Positions 1-8,532 of a stretch of DNA of 64,000 nucleotides are shown here, one piece after another. A program made the translations under genes and the position numbers. The stretch lies in the NCBI GenBank assembly GCA_965247505.1, contig OZ252020.1, positions 992,001 to 1,056,000 of the forward strand, in the 5' to 3' direction. Numbering within the stretch: the first letter of the stretch is position 1; every line of letters starts with the position of its first letter. Source of the DNA: CAIYRG01 sp965247505 (GTDB taxonomy: Bacteria > Pseudomonadota > Alphaproteobacteria > Micropepsales > Micropepsaceae). The notes beneath the pieces were generated by a model. The model ran no database searches, was not told where the DNA came from, and saw only the letters and a program-made list of their open reading frames with translations.

Positions 1-786
1 GAGAAGGTTCGCAACAACAGCGTCGGCACGCGCAATATCCGACTCGCCGCCATCAAATCCTTCTTCCGGTACGTGGAATACCGTGTCCCGACCTGCCTCG
101 ATCTCGCGTTGCAGGTGCGTGCCATCCCGCAGAAGCGCACCGACAAGCCTCTGATCGACTGGCTCGACCGGACCGAGATGCAGGCGATCCTGGATGCCCC
201 GGATAACGGGACGGTGGCAGGCCTGCGCGACCGCGCGATGCTGCACCTGAGCTACGCCGCCGGGCTGCGGGTGTCGGAACTGACCGGACTCACCCTAGAC
301 AGCCTGTCGGGTCCCCAACTTGAGACTATCCGCATCCTGGGCAAGGGGCGGCGCGATCGCGAACTGCCGCTGTGGAAGGAAACGAAAACCGTCCTCAATC
401 AATGGCTCGACGTCCGGCCGCCGGTCAACAACCGCTACCTGTTCCTCAACGCACGGGGACGGACGATGAGCACGGACGGCTTCGCGTACATCCTCGACAA
501 ACATGTCGCCACAGCGGCGCGGAAGGTTCCGGCGATCAAGGACAAGCGGGTGACCCCGCATGTGCTCCGTCACTCCGCGGCGATGGCGATCCTGCATGCC
601 ACCGGGGATATACGGAAGGTCTCGTTGTGGCTCGGGCATGCGGACATCAAGACCACCGAAGCGTATGTCCACGCGAGCCCGGCCGAGAAACTGAGAATCC
701 TTGAGACCAACACGCCGCCTTCCATCCGGTTGGGGAACTTCCCCGGTGTGAAGGACGACCTGATGAGGGTTCTCGGCGGGAACTGA
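1..786 (+). CDS. Tyrosine recombinase/integrase, 5' end outside window
   Basis: Site-specific recombinase that cuts and rejoins DNA through a 3'-phosphotyrosine. The frame is open from base 1, so the N-terminal part of the SAM-like DNA-binding domain lies upstream of the window. Visible catalytic parts are the first Arg in GLRVSEL, the Lys in LGKGRRDREL, the HxxR box PHVLRHS, and the LGHADIKTTEAYVHA block with the second His and the nucleophilic Tyr. Length and sequence style match the last member of recombinase-in-trio (RIT) elements. The inverted repeats right after the stop support a mobile-element end. The other two recombinases would lie upstream; that is inference. Confidence 0.85.
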   Translation, partial: EKVRNNSVGTRNIRLAAIKSFFRYVEYRVPTCLDLALQVRAIPQKRTDKPLIDWLDRTEMQAILDAPDNGTVAGLRDRAMLHLSYAAGLRVSELTGLTLDSLSGPQLETIRILGKGRRDRELPLWKETKTVLNQWLDVRPPVNNRYLFLNARGRTMSTDGFAYILDKHVATAARKVPAIKDKRVTPHVLRHSAAMAILHATGDIRKVSLWLGHADIKTTEAYVHASPAEKLRILETNTPPSIRLGNFPGVKDDLMRVLGGN

Positions 787-795
787 CTGCCAGCA

Positions 796-880
796 TTAAT
801 GCCGAGTGAACCGGCGGGAAATCGGAGCGAACAAGCCGTTCCCCGCACGTCACTCGGCATTAGTAACTACTCGGCATTAA
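796..880. repeat. Inverted and direct repeats at recombinase element end
   Basis: The 13-mer TTAATGCCGAGTG (796-808) returns in inverted orientation as CACTCGGCATTA (851-862), and again as ACTCGGCATTAA (869-880) next to a long palindrome. Three copies of one 12-mer within 85 bp directly after a tyrosine recombinase gene suggest recombinase binding sites at the element terminus. Confidence 0.7.
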
Positions 881-910
881 GCGGATTATCCCGAGCTCGG
901 GATAATCCGC
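881..910. repeat. Perfect 30-bp palindrome
   Basis: Two 15-base arms (GCGGATTATCCCGAG and its exact complement) meet with no loop. It touches the third recombinase-site repeat on the left and supplies the last codons of the DUF2493 gene on the right. It may be the crossover core of the upstream element, or the dimer of two joined element ends. Confidence 0.75.
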
Positions 911-1812
911 TGGACTGGAATTCCGAGCTTGCGCGCTTTGTCGACGAGATTGTCGGTGATGCCGGAGCCCGGGAAAGCGATGAGGCCCTTGGGCAGGAGA
1001 TTGAGCAGGTCGTCGTTGCGGCGGAAGGGTGCGGCCCGACCATGGGCTGTCCAGTCCGGCTTGCAGATGATCTGGTGCACGGCGTTCCGCTCGGCCCATC
1101 GTGCGGCAATCTTCTCGACGCCGGAGCCGCCGCCATGGACGAGGATGACGTCGTCATACTTGACCTTGAGCTTATCGAGGGTTCCGATGACGGCGCCGGG
1201 GTTGCCGGCCTGCTTGCCGCCTGCGACCGCGACCAGCGTTCCCTCGGGCAGGTGCGCCTTGATCTGACGGTCCTTGCGGGCACGCTGGAAGTCGCGGGCG
1301 TCGATGGCGGATGCGGTGAGCTTGCCGGTCTGGCTGGTGTACGATCCGGTGCGCGGACGCCAGGTGTCGCCGGTCTCGGCGCGGTAGGCTGTAGCTGCTG
1401 CATCGCGGAGTTCCTCGAAGGCGTCGCGCTTATCGCCGAGGTTCTGCGCCCGTGCGGTGATCTGCTCAAGCTCAAAGGATTTGATCTCGGAGCCGTCCTG
1501 CTCGCGCTGGAGGTCTTTCATGTCGGGGACGAGCTTGTCGGCGCTGCGCTCAAGGCGCCTGGTCTGGGCATCGAGCATATTGACGAACCCCCAGAGCAGG
1601 CTTTCGCGTTCGTCGGCGAGTTGTGTTCCGTCTGGTGCGATGCCCTGTGCGATAATACGGAAGGCTTCATCGAGAGCAGTGAGTGCGTCGTCGCGGTCCC
1701 AAATGTCGCGGCTGTCGAATTCACCGCGCTCCGGCGTTGCGCCATAGAGGGCCGCATACTCGCAGACGGTGGCGGTTGAGGACTGTACTTCGCTGTGATC
1801 GAGATCGAACAT
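886..1812 (-). CDS. DUF2493 domain protein
   Basis: 308-residue protein of the DUF2493 family, common on alphaproteobacterial plasmids and islands. The family has a Rossmann-like SLOG/YAcAr fold thought to bind nucleotides; its cellular role is not established. The conserved part is C-terminal: LVAVAGGK, VILVHGGGSGVEKIAARWAE and LIAFPGSGITDNLVDKARKLG. The N-terminal half is charged and probably helical. The start ATG at 1812 has a good ribosome site (AAGGAGAAC, 3 bases upstream); the open frame continues further upstream without such a site. The last residues (IIPSSG) are encoded by the 30-bp palindrome, so the natural C-terminus may have been replaced by element insertion. Confidence 0.8.
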   Translation of the reverse strand: MFDLDHSEVQSSTATVCEYAALYGATPERGEFDSRDIWDRDDALTALDEAFRIIAQGIAPDGTQLADERESLLWGFVNMLDAQTRRLERSADKLVPDMKDLQREQDGSEIKSFELEQITARAQNLGDKRDAFEELRDAAATAYRAETGDTWRPRTGSYTSQTGKLTASAIDARDFQRARKDRQIKAHLPEGTLVAVAGGKQAGNPGAVIGTLDKLKVKYDDVILVHGGGSGVEKIAARWAERNAVHQIICKPDWTAHGRAAPFRRNDDLLNLLPKGLIAFPGSGITDNLVDKARKLGIPVQRIIPSSG

Positions 1813-2145
1813 GATGTTCTCCTTAAGATTGAAGGTTGGATGCACCTGGCCGTTACGGCATCGGGATCGTTTTCCCCCGAGGTGTCTGACTCTTGCTTCA
1901 CGCGCTCGCAGCGCAGTCACCGTGGCCGCATGCCTTGCGCTTATGGTGTTCGCGAGTGGTGCGGGCGCAGGGAGCGCAGCGAGCGAGCCACGGTCGCGAA
2001 CGCCGTAAGGGTTAGGCGCCAAGCGCCGTAGGCTTGCGAGCCACGGCCGCAACGGAGCGCAAGCGCAGTGGAGGACCCCTTCAGGGGTTGGCGGAGTGAG
2101 AACGTGTGAGACAATAAGCAGACACGTCAGGAGGTATATTTTTTG
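1813..2145. other. Intergenic, no supported gene
   Basis: No coding frame on either strand looks real. It holds two imperfect copies of a GAGCCACGG(T/C)CGC-containing segment (about 1985 and 2038), and the promoter of the DUF2493 gene must lie here. Confidence 0.5.
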
Positions 2146-2370
2146 TTACAGGCACGGGCCCCTTGCGGAAGTTCGGCTTGACGCGGCGCTGGATGTGAAG
2201 CGGCTGCGGTGAGGCTTGCCGGTATTGGCATTGGCGTTGTCTCCGTTGGCTGCATCGCGGGAGGCCACCCTCTCTTGCTCGACGCTCCTTAATGTTATTG
2301 CTTGCGACGGTGTGTGCGCCGGTTCATCGATCGACGCAGTGATGGCGGCGAGCAAAGTGAATGTGCTCAC
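2146..2370 (-). CDS. Small hypothetical protein coupled to toprim gene
   Basis: Possible 74-residue protein starting at a GTG that overlaps the toprim gene stop (GTGA), which suggests translational coupling. The sequence is low complexity and rich in Ala, Ser, Arg and Asn, and I recognise no domain. The overlap is the main argument for it; it could also be a chance frame downstream of the operon. Confidence 0.35.
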   Translation of the reverse strand: MSTFTLLAAITASIDEPAHTPSQAITLRSVEQERVASRDAANGDNANANTGKPHRSRFTSSAASSRTSARGPCL

Positions 2371-3389
2371 TTCGGCGCCTCGTCCGGTACCGGGGTGTGG
2401 AACAGATGGGCGAGCCTGGCACTGAGCGCTTCGGCGCCGAGAGCAATGAGATCGTCGTTGAAGTCGCCGTGCTCCGAAGCAATGATGGTGGCCGGGACAC
2501 CTGCCCGCGCGCAGCGCCGGGCGAGGCGGTCGGCGGCGCTTGCGCCTTGTGGATCGTTGTCACGGGCGATGACGATGCGCGCGATACCGGAAGGCGGCTT
2601 GAACGCGCTTAGGCTTCCGGCCGAGAGCGCGGCGGCGGCGGTGATCGCCGGCACGGCGGTAACGACGGAGAGCACGGTCTCTATCCCCTCACCGATCAGC
2701 AGCGTGGTTGCGCTGTTCAGCGGAGTATCGGCACCGGCAGGCGGACCGAAGCGCACGGCGCGCCCGAAGATACGGCCAAGCGCCTTGCGCGGGTTCGCAA
2801 TGTCCGCCTTGGCGGGCGCGCGAGGATTGAGCCAGGTACGCTGGACGCCGTGGATCGCGCCGTCTTCACCGGTGACGGCGGCGATGAGTGCGGGCAACCT
2901 GCGCACCGGACCCGATTGTACGGTGCCCTCGCGGTAGAACAGTTCCGGATGAAACCGCAGCGCGGCGAAGCGGCAGCGCGCGAGCCCGCGAGCGTGGAGA
3001 TAGGCCTCGGCGTGTGTGCCGTCGATGGCGCGGCAGCGCTTCCACAGGCGGCGGGCCGCTTCGGTTGCATCGTAAGGCTCGCTTGCGGCCGGTACGGCCG
3101 GCAAGGCGAGAAAGGAGCGGGCCTCAATGAGCGCCGCGCGCAGCGTCGGTGCGCCTGTGCGGCGGCGGATGAGATCTATGAGGTCGCCATGTTGGCCGGT
3201 TGCCGCGTCGGTCCAATTACCGGAAACGCCTGGCCCGGTGAGGCGGACGAAGAGCGAGCGGCCGCGGGCGCCGTCAATGTCGCCCGCGACCCAGTATCTG
3301 CCTTGCTTGCGGCCCCGGGGCAAATAGCGCCGGCAAACGTCTTCGGCCCTCGCGCCGAGCGCTGCGGCGATGCCGGCGGCCGCACTCAT
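2367..3389 (-). CDS. Toprim domain protein (DNA primase-like)
   Basis: 340-residue protein of the plasmid/island toprim family. These proteins resemble the N-terminal and catalytic parts of bacterial primases and are thought to help replicate mobile DNA. Residues about 1-110 hold a CHC2-like region (RYLPRGRKQGRYWVAGD, GQHGDLIDLI). The toprim core shows LLIGEGIETVLSV with the catalytic Glu and IARDNDPQG with the DxD-type acidic pair. The start ATG overlaps the stop of a 20-codon leader ORF (ATGA). Ssb lies further upstream on the same strand but is separated by a terminator. Expression probably depends on translation of the leader ORF. Confidence 0.85.
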   Translation of the reverse strand: MSAAAGIAAALGARAEDVCRRYLPRGRKQGRYWVAGDIDGARGRSLFVRLTGPGVSGNWTDAATGQHGDLIDLIRRRTGAPTLRAALIEARSFLALPAVPAASEPYDATEAARRLWKRCRAIDGTHAEAYLHARGLARCRFAALRFHPELFYREGTVQSGPVRRLPALIAAVTGEDGAIHGVQRTWLNPRAPAKADIANPRKALGRIFGRAVRFGPPAGADTPLNSATTLLIGEGIETVLSVVTAVPAITAAAALSAGSLSAFKPPSGIARIVIARDNDPQGASAADRLARRCARAGVPATIIASEHGDFNDDLIALGAEALSARLAHLFHTPVPDEAPK

Positions 3390-3448
3390 GGCGCGGCCCC
3401 GGTGGGCAGTATGGCGGGCACTGCAAGGCCGGACAGTGTGTACGCCAT
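3386..3448 (-). CDS. 20-residue leader ORF coupled to toprim gene
   Basis: Short frame beginning MAYTLSG and ending TGAAP. It has a strong ribosome site (AAAGGAGG, 6 bases before ATG) and its stop overlaps the toprim start in an ATGA junction. The toprim gene has no comparable site of its own. Either the leader delivers ribosomes to the toprim start or it is a tiny protein in its own right. No attenuator hairpin was seen inside it. Confidence 0.55.
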   Translation of the reverse strand: MAYTLSGLAVPAILPTGAAP

Positions 3449-3585
3449 GATGAGCCTCCTTTCAGGGCACGGGGAACGCTAAGTACCGGCGGAACTCTGA
3501 CTCTTATCGGCGCAGTTCAGCGAAACGGTACGCGCGAAGCGCGGCCGTGCCGTTACCCCGTGAGTTGCGAACTCTGACAGGACGG

Positions 3586-3620
3586 CAAAAAAAATGGGCC
3601 GACGCGCGCAGCGCCGGCCC
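3586..3620 (-). terminator. Rho-independent terminator after ssb
   Basis: Read on the minus strand, a GC-rich stem (GGGCCG...CGGCCC with an inner GCGC pair) is followed by A and a run of eight T. It lies about 30 bases past the ssb stop. Confidence 0.8.
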
Positions 3621-3648
3621 GAAGTGCAGGGAGGGAACAAGTTGGAGT

Positions 3649-4092
3649 TCAGAATGGAATGTCGCTGTCGTCTACGGAGTCGGCGGCGCCGTTCGCGCCG
3701 GTGGACGGCATCGCCTGCTCGTTTGCCGCCTGTGCGCCCATTCCCTTGTCCAGGAATTGCACGCGTCCGCCGGGCACCAGCAGGATCTCGGTCGAGAACC
3801 GGTCGGAGTCCTCGTCGTCCTTCTTCCAGCGCCGTGTCTGGAGCTTGCCCGCGACATAGACCAGGCGGCCCTTGCGTGCGTGCTTCTCGAACATATCGAC
3901 CAGCCCCGGCTGGAAGGTGACGACGCGGTGCCACTCGGTGCGGTCCACCCGATCGCCGCTCTGTCTGTCGATGTAGCTCTCGTCGGTGGCGATTGAGAGG
4001 TTAGCAACGCGCCCGCCGCTGGTGAGGTGATTGACGGTAACGTCGGCGCCGAGGCGGCCGATGACTTCCGCTCTGTTCAATCCGAATGCCAT
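3649..4092 (-). CDS. ssb: Single-stranded DNA-binding protein
   Basis: 147-residue SSB. The N-terminal OB fold (residues about 5-110) begins with LNRAEVIGRLGADV and contains the conserved TEWHRVV strand. After a short flexible linker the protein ends in the acidic tip DDSDIPF, which SSBs use to recruit repair and replication partners. It coats single-stranded DNA, here probably for replication or transfer of the mobile region. The start has a strong ribosome site (AAGGAGAATCATC-ATG). A terminator follows the gene, so it is likely a single transcription unit. Confidence 0.95.
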   Translation of the reverse strand: MAFGLNRAEVIGRLGADVTVNHLTSGGRVANLSIATDESYIDRQSGDRVDRTEWHRVVTFQPGLVDMFEKHARKGRLVYVAGKLQTRRWKKDDEDSDRFSTEILLVPGGRVQFLDKGMGAQAANEQAMPSTGANGAADSVDDSDIPF

Positions 4093-4198
4093 GATGATTC
4101 TCCTTCAGGTCGATGTGATGATGTTGGGTCCGGTGAACGGCGGAGACCGGGGTCTTACTCCCCAACCTCCTTCCGTTCATTCTCTCTGAGCTTCGCTC

Positions 4199-4327
4199 TC
4201 ACTCTCCTTCACGGTCTTTGAGTGCAGGGGCCGACTCGCTGAGGATCTCTCTTATGGTGTGAGCGCCGAGTCCGATCTCTGCGAGTAGTTCTTCGCCGGC
4301 CGGGAATTCTAGGTCGCTATCAAGCAT
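4199..4327 (-). CDS. 42-residue acidic hypothetical protein
   Basis: Small acidic protein (starts MLDSDLEFPAGEELLAEIG) with a predicted amphipathic helix in the middle. The ATG at 4327 has an AAGGAG ribosome site, the same style as ssb, the CxxC protein and the DUF2493 gene. The family is not recognised. The open frame extends upstream but codes for low-quality sequence there. Confidence 0.5.
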   Translation of the reverse strand: MLDSDLEFPAGEELLAEIGLGAHTIREILSESAPALKDREGE

Positions 4328-4539
4328 GGGTTTGTTCTCCTTGTCGGGGGTTGCCGCGCCCGGGATCGGAGTCCTTCTCCCTCTCACTTCCCGGGCACCT
4401 GCCCGGTTTCCGCTCACCTCTTGCTTATTCGGCGGACCGCAGAGCGATACGCCCATGACCCGGACTCTTGGTGTCGGTCGGTCGAGAATGTCGCGGACCG
4501 CACGCTTGCATCGCGGCACTTCATTTGGTTTTTTTCGGT

Positions 4540-4932
4540 ATGGGCGAGGGGGGATTTCTCAAGCGGCACGGGTTCTGGCTGCTGGCGCTGCTGTGGCTGC
4601 CGGCGGGGGTTCTCGCGCAGGCAGCGTTCCGCTTCACGCTCAGCGCGGCACCAGGGCCGGACCCGGACATGGGGCTCATGATGATGGTGATGTCAGCGCC
4701 GTCTCTGATCATTGTGGCGCCGTGCGGCCTACCGCTGGCACTGGGTTGCCGCCGGCTTTGGTGGCTCGGCCACCGCCGCGCCGCCTGGGCAACGGGGATT
4801 GGGCTGGGGGCCGCCACGGTGGCAGCGTCTGTCGTAGCGGGACTTCTCGGCCCGATAGCAATCGCGATTTATGCGGCGGTGCTCAGCGCGCCGGTATGGA
4901 TCGCGGCGCTGTCGCTGGCCCGGTGGGGTTGA
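4540..4932 (+). CDS. Small integral membrane protein
   Basis: 130 residues with about four hydrophobic segments (FWLLALLWLPAGVLA, then MMMVMSAPSLIIVAPC, ATGIGLGAATVAASVVAGLL and the C-terminal IAIAIYAAVLSAPVWIAAL). The ATG at 4540 is preferred because the longer frame upstream is not hydrophobic and lacks a ribosome site. It is transcribed opposite to its neighbours. No family recognised. Confidence 0.5.
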   Translation: MGEGGFLKRHGFWLLALLWLPAGVLAQAAFRFTLSAAPGPDPDMGLMMMVMSAPSLIIVAPCGLPLALGCRRLWWLGHRRAAWATGIGLGAATVAASVVAGLLGPIAIAIYAAVLSAPVWIAALSLARWG

Positions 4933-5004
4933 AAGCAACCGGCGGCGGGCCGGCGGCGCAGCATGACGGCGGCCTTGGTGCACACCTCCGCCGGGTTCTC
5001 AGGC

Positions 5005-5820
5005 TTACCATGATGTAAAGGTCGCCATGGGTGAGGCGTCGGAAATCACCTCGACTTGTTCTCGGGAAAGCCGGGCGAAGGCCAGGCACATCAAGACCTC
5101 ATCCCAACTGTCCCATGTCCCGTGATCCTCGCCCGTCGCGATCTCAATCACCGTGAAGCGCGGCGGACAGATAGGCATACCGCGATGTTCGCCTGAACGC
5201 ACATAGGAGCGGCGTGCGCATGTGGGACACCGCGCTGCGCCATTGGATGGTTCTCCGCAATCTGTGCAAAGCCCTCGCGCGCGGCGTCTGGAATAACGCT
5301 GGCGGCTTTGGCTGTTTTTCGCCCTCTTCCTCGAGCGCTTTGCCTCGTTGCTGACGCACCAATCGCAGCGTGCGCTGCCATCGGTGGTCGGCGTGCCGCA
5401 TCGGCCGCATTCACCGGCGGCACGCCGTTCGGCATATCGCACCCGCTCGTTTATGCGCCTCATCTCGCGGCAGGGCTCGCAGACTGCACCGTCTTCAACG
5501 GGATGTTGCTTGCCGCAACGTGTGCACTGACCGGCGGCCTTACGCGCCTGATCGCGCAGCCTGCTCCTGCCGCGTGCGATCCGGCGGCATCGTTCCGCGT
5601 CTTTGCCGCCGTAAAGCTTGCCGGCGGCCTTGGCCTTGGCATACCGGGCGTGCTCGGCCTTGCGCCTCTTCTCGGCGCAAGGCTCGCAGACACTGCGACC
5701 TGGCGCGGGCCGAGTCTCGCCGCAACTGGGGCACAGGCCGGCGGCACGGCGTTCAGCGGTGCGCCGCGCGAACCGTTCGCGGCCGAGCACGCGTCCCACA
5801 TCGAGATCCTTGTAGGCCAT
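5005..5820 (-). CDS. CxxC-repeat putative zinc-ribbon protein
   Basis: 271-residue basic protein with repeated Cys pairs: CPSC/CEPC, CTRC/CEPC, CGRC/CDWC and CTDC/CPTC. That makes four likely treble-clef or ribbon zinc knuckles in residues about 28-210, separated by Arg/Lys/Ala-rich helices (ERRAAGLCP-type spacers recur). The last 60 residues lack Cys and resemble a small separate domain (FTVIEIATGEDHGTWDSWDEV). Proteins of this layout occur on alphaproteobacterial islands; nucleic-acid binding is inferred from charge and zinc knuckles. The start has AAGGAGAACACCAGG-ATG. Confidence 0.7.
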   Translation of the reverse strand: MAYKDLDVGRVLGRERFARRTAERRAAGLCPSCGETRPAPGRSVCEPCAEKRRKAEHARYAKAKAAGKLYGGKDAERCRRIARGRSRLRDQARKAAGQCTRCGKQHPVEDGAVCEPCREMRRINERVRYAERRAAGECGRCGTPTTDGSARCDWCVSNEAKRSRKRAKNSQSRQRYSRRRARGLCTDCGEPSNGAARCPTCARRSYVRSGEHRGMPICPPRFTVIEIATGEDHGTWDSWDEVLMCLAFARLSREQVEVISDASPMATFTSW

Positions 5821-5892
5821 CCTGGTGTTCTCCTTCGGAGATCGGAATCCGAACGGCGGACGCCCGGCCGGACGTCCGCAGGAGCACGCAGT

Positions 5893-6219
5893 TCATCCTT
5901 TCTGCCTGCGATCCACGAAAATGCCCATTGCGCGCCAGCCCCAGAGCTGGACTCCAGAGTCGCGCAGCTTGATCCCCGTCGCGATGATGATTTCGTCGCG
6001 CGCGGGCCGCATCTTCTCGACCGCCTTCAGAGAGGCGATCGTCGGCCGCGCCATGCGCCGGCCCCTAGGCCTTGTGCCGTCGGCGCCGATGGGAACGATG
6101 TCGCCATCCGCTAGGGAGAGGAACCGCTGGATGACATAGCGGTCGTCATTGAGACCACCGCCGACGAAGTGGGTGAGGAATGTGCGCGCGTCGCCGCGCG
6201 GGGCTAGGACCGCCTGCAT
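5893..6219 (-). CDS. Hypothetical island protein, 108 aa
   Basis: Begins MQAVLAPRGDARTFLTHFVG and contains ADGDIVPIGADGTRPRGRRMAR and RDEIIIATGIKL. The ATG at 6219 has a GGGAGA ribosome site, while the longer frame upstream codes for repetitive Arg/Gly sequence. The family is not recognised; compact globular fold likely. It lies in the same orientation as the CxxC protein, 72 bases upstream of it, so the two may be co-transcribed. Confidence 0.5.
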   Translation of the reverse strand: MQAVLAPRGDARTFLTHFVGGGLNDDRYVIQRFLSLADGDIVPIGADGTRPRGRRMARPTIASLKAVEKMRPARDEIIIATGIKLRDSGVQLWGWRAMGIFVDRRQKG

Positions 6220-6479
6220 AGTGCCGTCTCCCGTGGATTGGTGATTGTGAACGGCGGAAAGGCCCTCTCCGGGTATCCATACGCCGCCCCGCTCACGGCC
6301 AGGCTCGCCCTCTCCCTGGCGCGATGTACGGTGGAGGATCACGGCGCAGGTTTGGCGTGTTGCCGGAATCTGACGGCCGTCTCCGGAGGACTGTTTCTTC
6401 ACTCATTGTGAAAATGGCGTGTCGACAGTCTGACTAGCTAGCGTCTTGCCAAATATAGAGGCTGCTCTAGCGATGTGAA

Positions 6480-6662
6480 TTGGCGGTCATCATGGCCGGA
6501 TGCATTCCGTTTCACCTAGCCTCGCTGATAGAAACGGCGAAGATGAATGGCGTTGAGCCTTGCGCTTGGCTCAAGGCAACCATCGAAGCCCTCGCTGCCG
6601 ACCATCCCAATGATCGGCTCGACGAGCTGCTGCCCTGGAACTTCGAAAGTCTGTCAAGCTGA
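6480..6662 (+). pseudogene. IS66 transposase C-terminal remnant
   Basis: The peptide LIETAKMNGVEPCAWLKATI...DELLPWNFES is the typical end of IS66-family TnpC. Only about the last 55 codons remain, and the rest of the element is absent. Confidence 0.85.
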
Positions 6663-6723
6663 ACTAGGGGTGAGGCGTAGCCATTGCTGACCACTCCACA
6701 AGTCATTGGAAGAGATCGGGAAT

Positions 6724-7236
6724 CTACGTGCGGGCCTGCACCGTAGCCTTGTCCGACACCCATAGAGCCCTGTCGAGCTCGCGCATCGTGATGTCGCACG
6801 CTGCTGCCTTCTTTTGGCAGAGGTCTACATACTCGTTCCATTTCTCGAAGGCATAGTGCGTCGACCCTCCGGCGGTTTTCATCGCCCTGACATCCAGGAT
6901 TGGATAGCGATCCGGGAAGGCGAAATGAAGGATCACGCTGGCCATTGGCCATTGGACGCCCCTCAGCGCCAGCAGGGCGCCGATCCGCAGGCGCTCGGAT
7001 TTGGCTGTGAAGGAGGCTTTGCTGATTTCCTTCACCTCACCCTTGGTGTTTTCCTCGCAAAGCTGCCACGTCCGTCCGCCGCGCCATTTCCACTTTGCAA
7101 CTTCGACGAGGTCTTTCCGTTTCATGTAACCGCGCTTCGCCGCACATTGCATTCGGACGCCGAGGACGTCGTCCCCGCCGTAGTCGTATCGCCCGGCAAG
7201 TTCGAGGATTTGGTCGCGGGTGAGCTTGATCTCCAT
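6724..7236 (-). CDS. Hypothetical protein with HhH-like core
   Basis: 170 residues, beginning MEIKLTRDQILELAGRYDYG. The middle reads RIGALLALRGVQWPMASVIL and then PDRYPILDVRA, a pattern of helix, Gly-Val-x-Trp-Pro turn and helix also seen in glycosylase-like helix-hairpin-helix proteins. No enzymatic motif can be confirmed, so a function is not claimed. It lies between an IS66 scrap and an IS21 scrap. Its charge-rich composition and intact frame suggest a still functional cargo gene. Confidence 0.55.
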   Translation of the reverse strand: MEIKLTRDQILELAGRYDYGGDDVLGVRMQCAAKRGYMKRKDLVEVAKWKWRGGRTWQLCEENTKGEVKEISKASFTAKSERLRIGALLALRGVQWPMASVILHFAFPDRYPILDVRAMKTAGGSTHYAFEKWNEYVDLCQKKAAACDITMRELDRALWVSDKATVQART

Positions 7237-7304
7237 TATTCGTTGGTATCAGGTCCGCTCCGACTCCGCCATATGCAAGCGCCATCGTCGCCGGCGCACA
7301 CAGG

Positions 7305-7597
7305 ATGACTACAGCACTGCTCGACCGTCTGACCCACCATTGCGAGATCATCGAGACCGACAACGAGAGCTGGCGCTTCAAGAACAGGTCCTGATCCGGC
7401 ACCGGCCGTCCACGCGGCCCGGTTGCCCCGGTGGGCCAACAGGCACCCCCCACGCGGCTTCGCTTCGCGTTAGCGCAAGGCGCTACACGAAGCCGCGCGG
7501 GTCCCCCCTGTTGATTACCGGGACAACCTCCGCGTGCCACCAAGGGGGTCAATATTGCACGCCGATAGGGGGTCAAACTTCAAAGCCGATTGACACT
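7305..7597 (+). mobile_element. IS21-family right-end remnant (istB C-terminus)
   Basis: Codons 7305-7394 give LLDRLTHHCEIIET...ESWRFKNRS, the standard C-terminus of the IstB helper ATPase. About 200 bases of non-coding element end follow, with two GGGGGTCAA-type repeats (7541 and 7566) and a terminal GATTGACAC. Confidence 0.8.
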
Positions 7598-7607
7598 TAG
7601 AGGGAGT

Positions 7608-7712
7608 TCACCGGCATCGAGGTCGACATGGGCCCAGCGCAGGGTGAGGGTCTCGTTCCTGCGGCATCCGGTCAGCATCAGCAGACGGATCGCCGCGACG
7701 GACGTTGGCGAT
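7608..7712 (-). pseudogene. Integrase fragment
   Basis: Minus-strand translation gives SVAAIRLLMLTGCRRNETLTLRWAHVDL-like sequence. This is the first-Arg motif region of P4-type tyrosine integrases and close to the two intact genes at 21.9-24.4 kb. About 35 codons survive between the IS21 end and the TrlF gene. Confidence 0.75.
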
Positions 7713-8532
7713 GCCTACAGGCTAGTAGCCATATTTGTCCTGTCGATCCTTGAAAGCTTTTTCGCCGCCCTCCATGGTCGACGTGATCACCTTGCACACT
7801 TCCGGCTTGTCGATCGCGCCTGCGCACGTGAACTCGCGATCGCCACTTTCGTTCAGATCCAAATGGCCAACGAGTTCGGCGGAGCCGTTCACAACGATAT
7901 TGGCATTGTGGCTGGCGAAAATGAGTTGCCGGTTCTGCTTGGCGTCGTGAAGCTTGTCGGTGAGCTCCGCGATGATGCGGTTATCCAGATCGCCCCCGGG
8001 CTGATCGATGATCAGCGGCCCGCCGGGCTGCTCGAGCAACATGAACAGCAGCGCAGCTGCGCGCTGTCCCTCTGAGGCCTTTTCAAAGGAAATTTCTCGA
8101 CCGCCATCGCAATAGGAGAGAGTGATTTCGGGGCGTGCGACGGCTGAGGCAATCCCCTCAACGCGCGTCGTATCCATGCGCCCGGTCACCGCCTCACGAA
8201 TGCGCTCGGTTTCGCCCAAGATACTCATGAGGCCAGCGCACACCGGGCGCTCTTCCCCGTTCGCAGCGCCCATCAGGCGCCAGTAGAGCAGCGAAAGACA
8301 GTCAGTGCGCAATCGATCAACGACATTAACGGAGGTATCGTTCCCGAGCGCCTCGTCCAGTGCCCGGATTCGCGTGGCCTCCTGCGAACCCGTCTTGGCC
8401 GCAATAGCGTCGACTGCGTGCCTGATCTCTGACGTATCACCAGCGGAAACGACGATGGCCTTGATCTTCTCATTGGAGAGTCGCTCGATCTCGGTCGCCC
8501 ATTCCTGCGTCCGGGCGTCCCTCTCCTCGTTG

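Noticed and set aside
799..1779. Long plus-strand ORF of 326 codons
   Set aside because: Complementary shadow of the DUF2493 gene; no domain and biased GC composition.
2302..2937. Plus-strand ORFs over the toprim gene
   Set aside because: Antisense to a conserved toprim protein; low-complexity Ala/Arg translations.
5308..6114. 268-codon plus-strand ORF
   Set aside because: Antisense to the CxxC protein, whose repeated Cys pairs and ribosome site are convincing.
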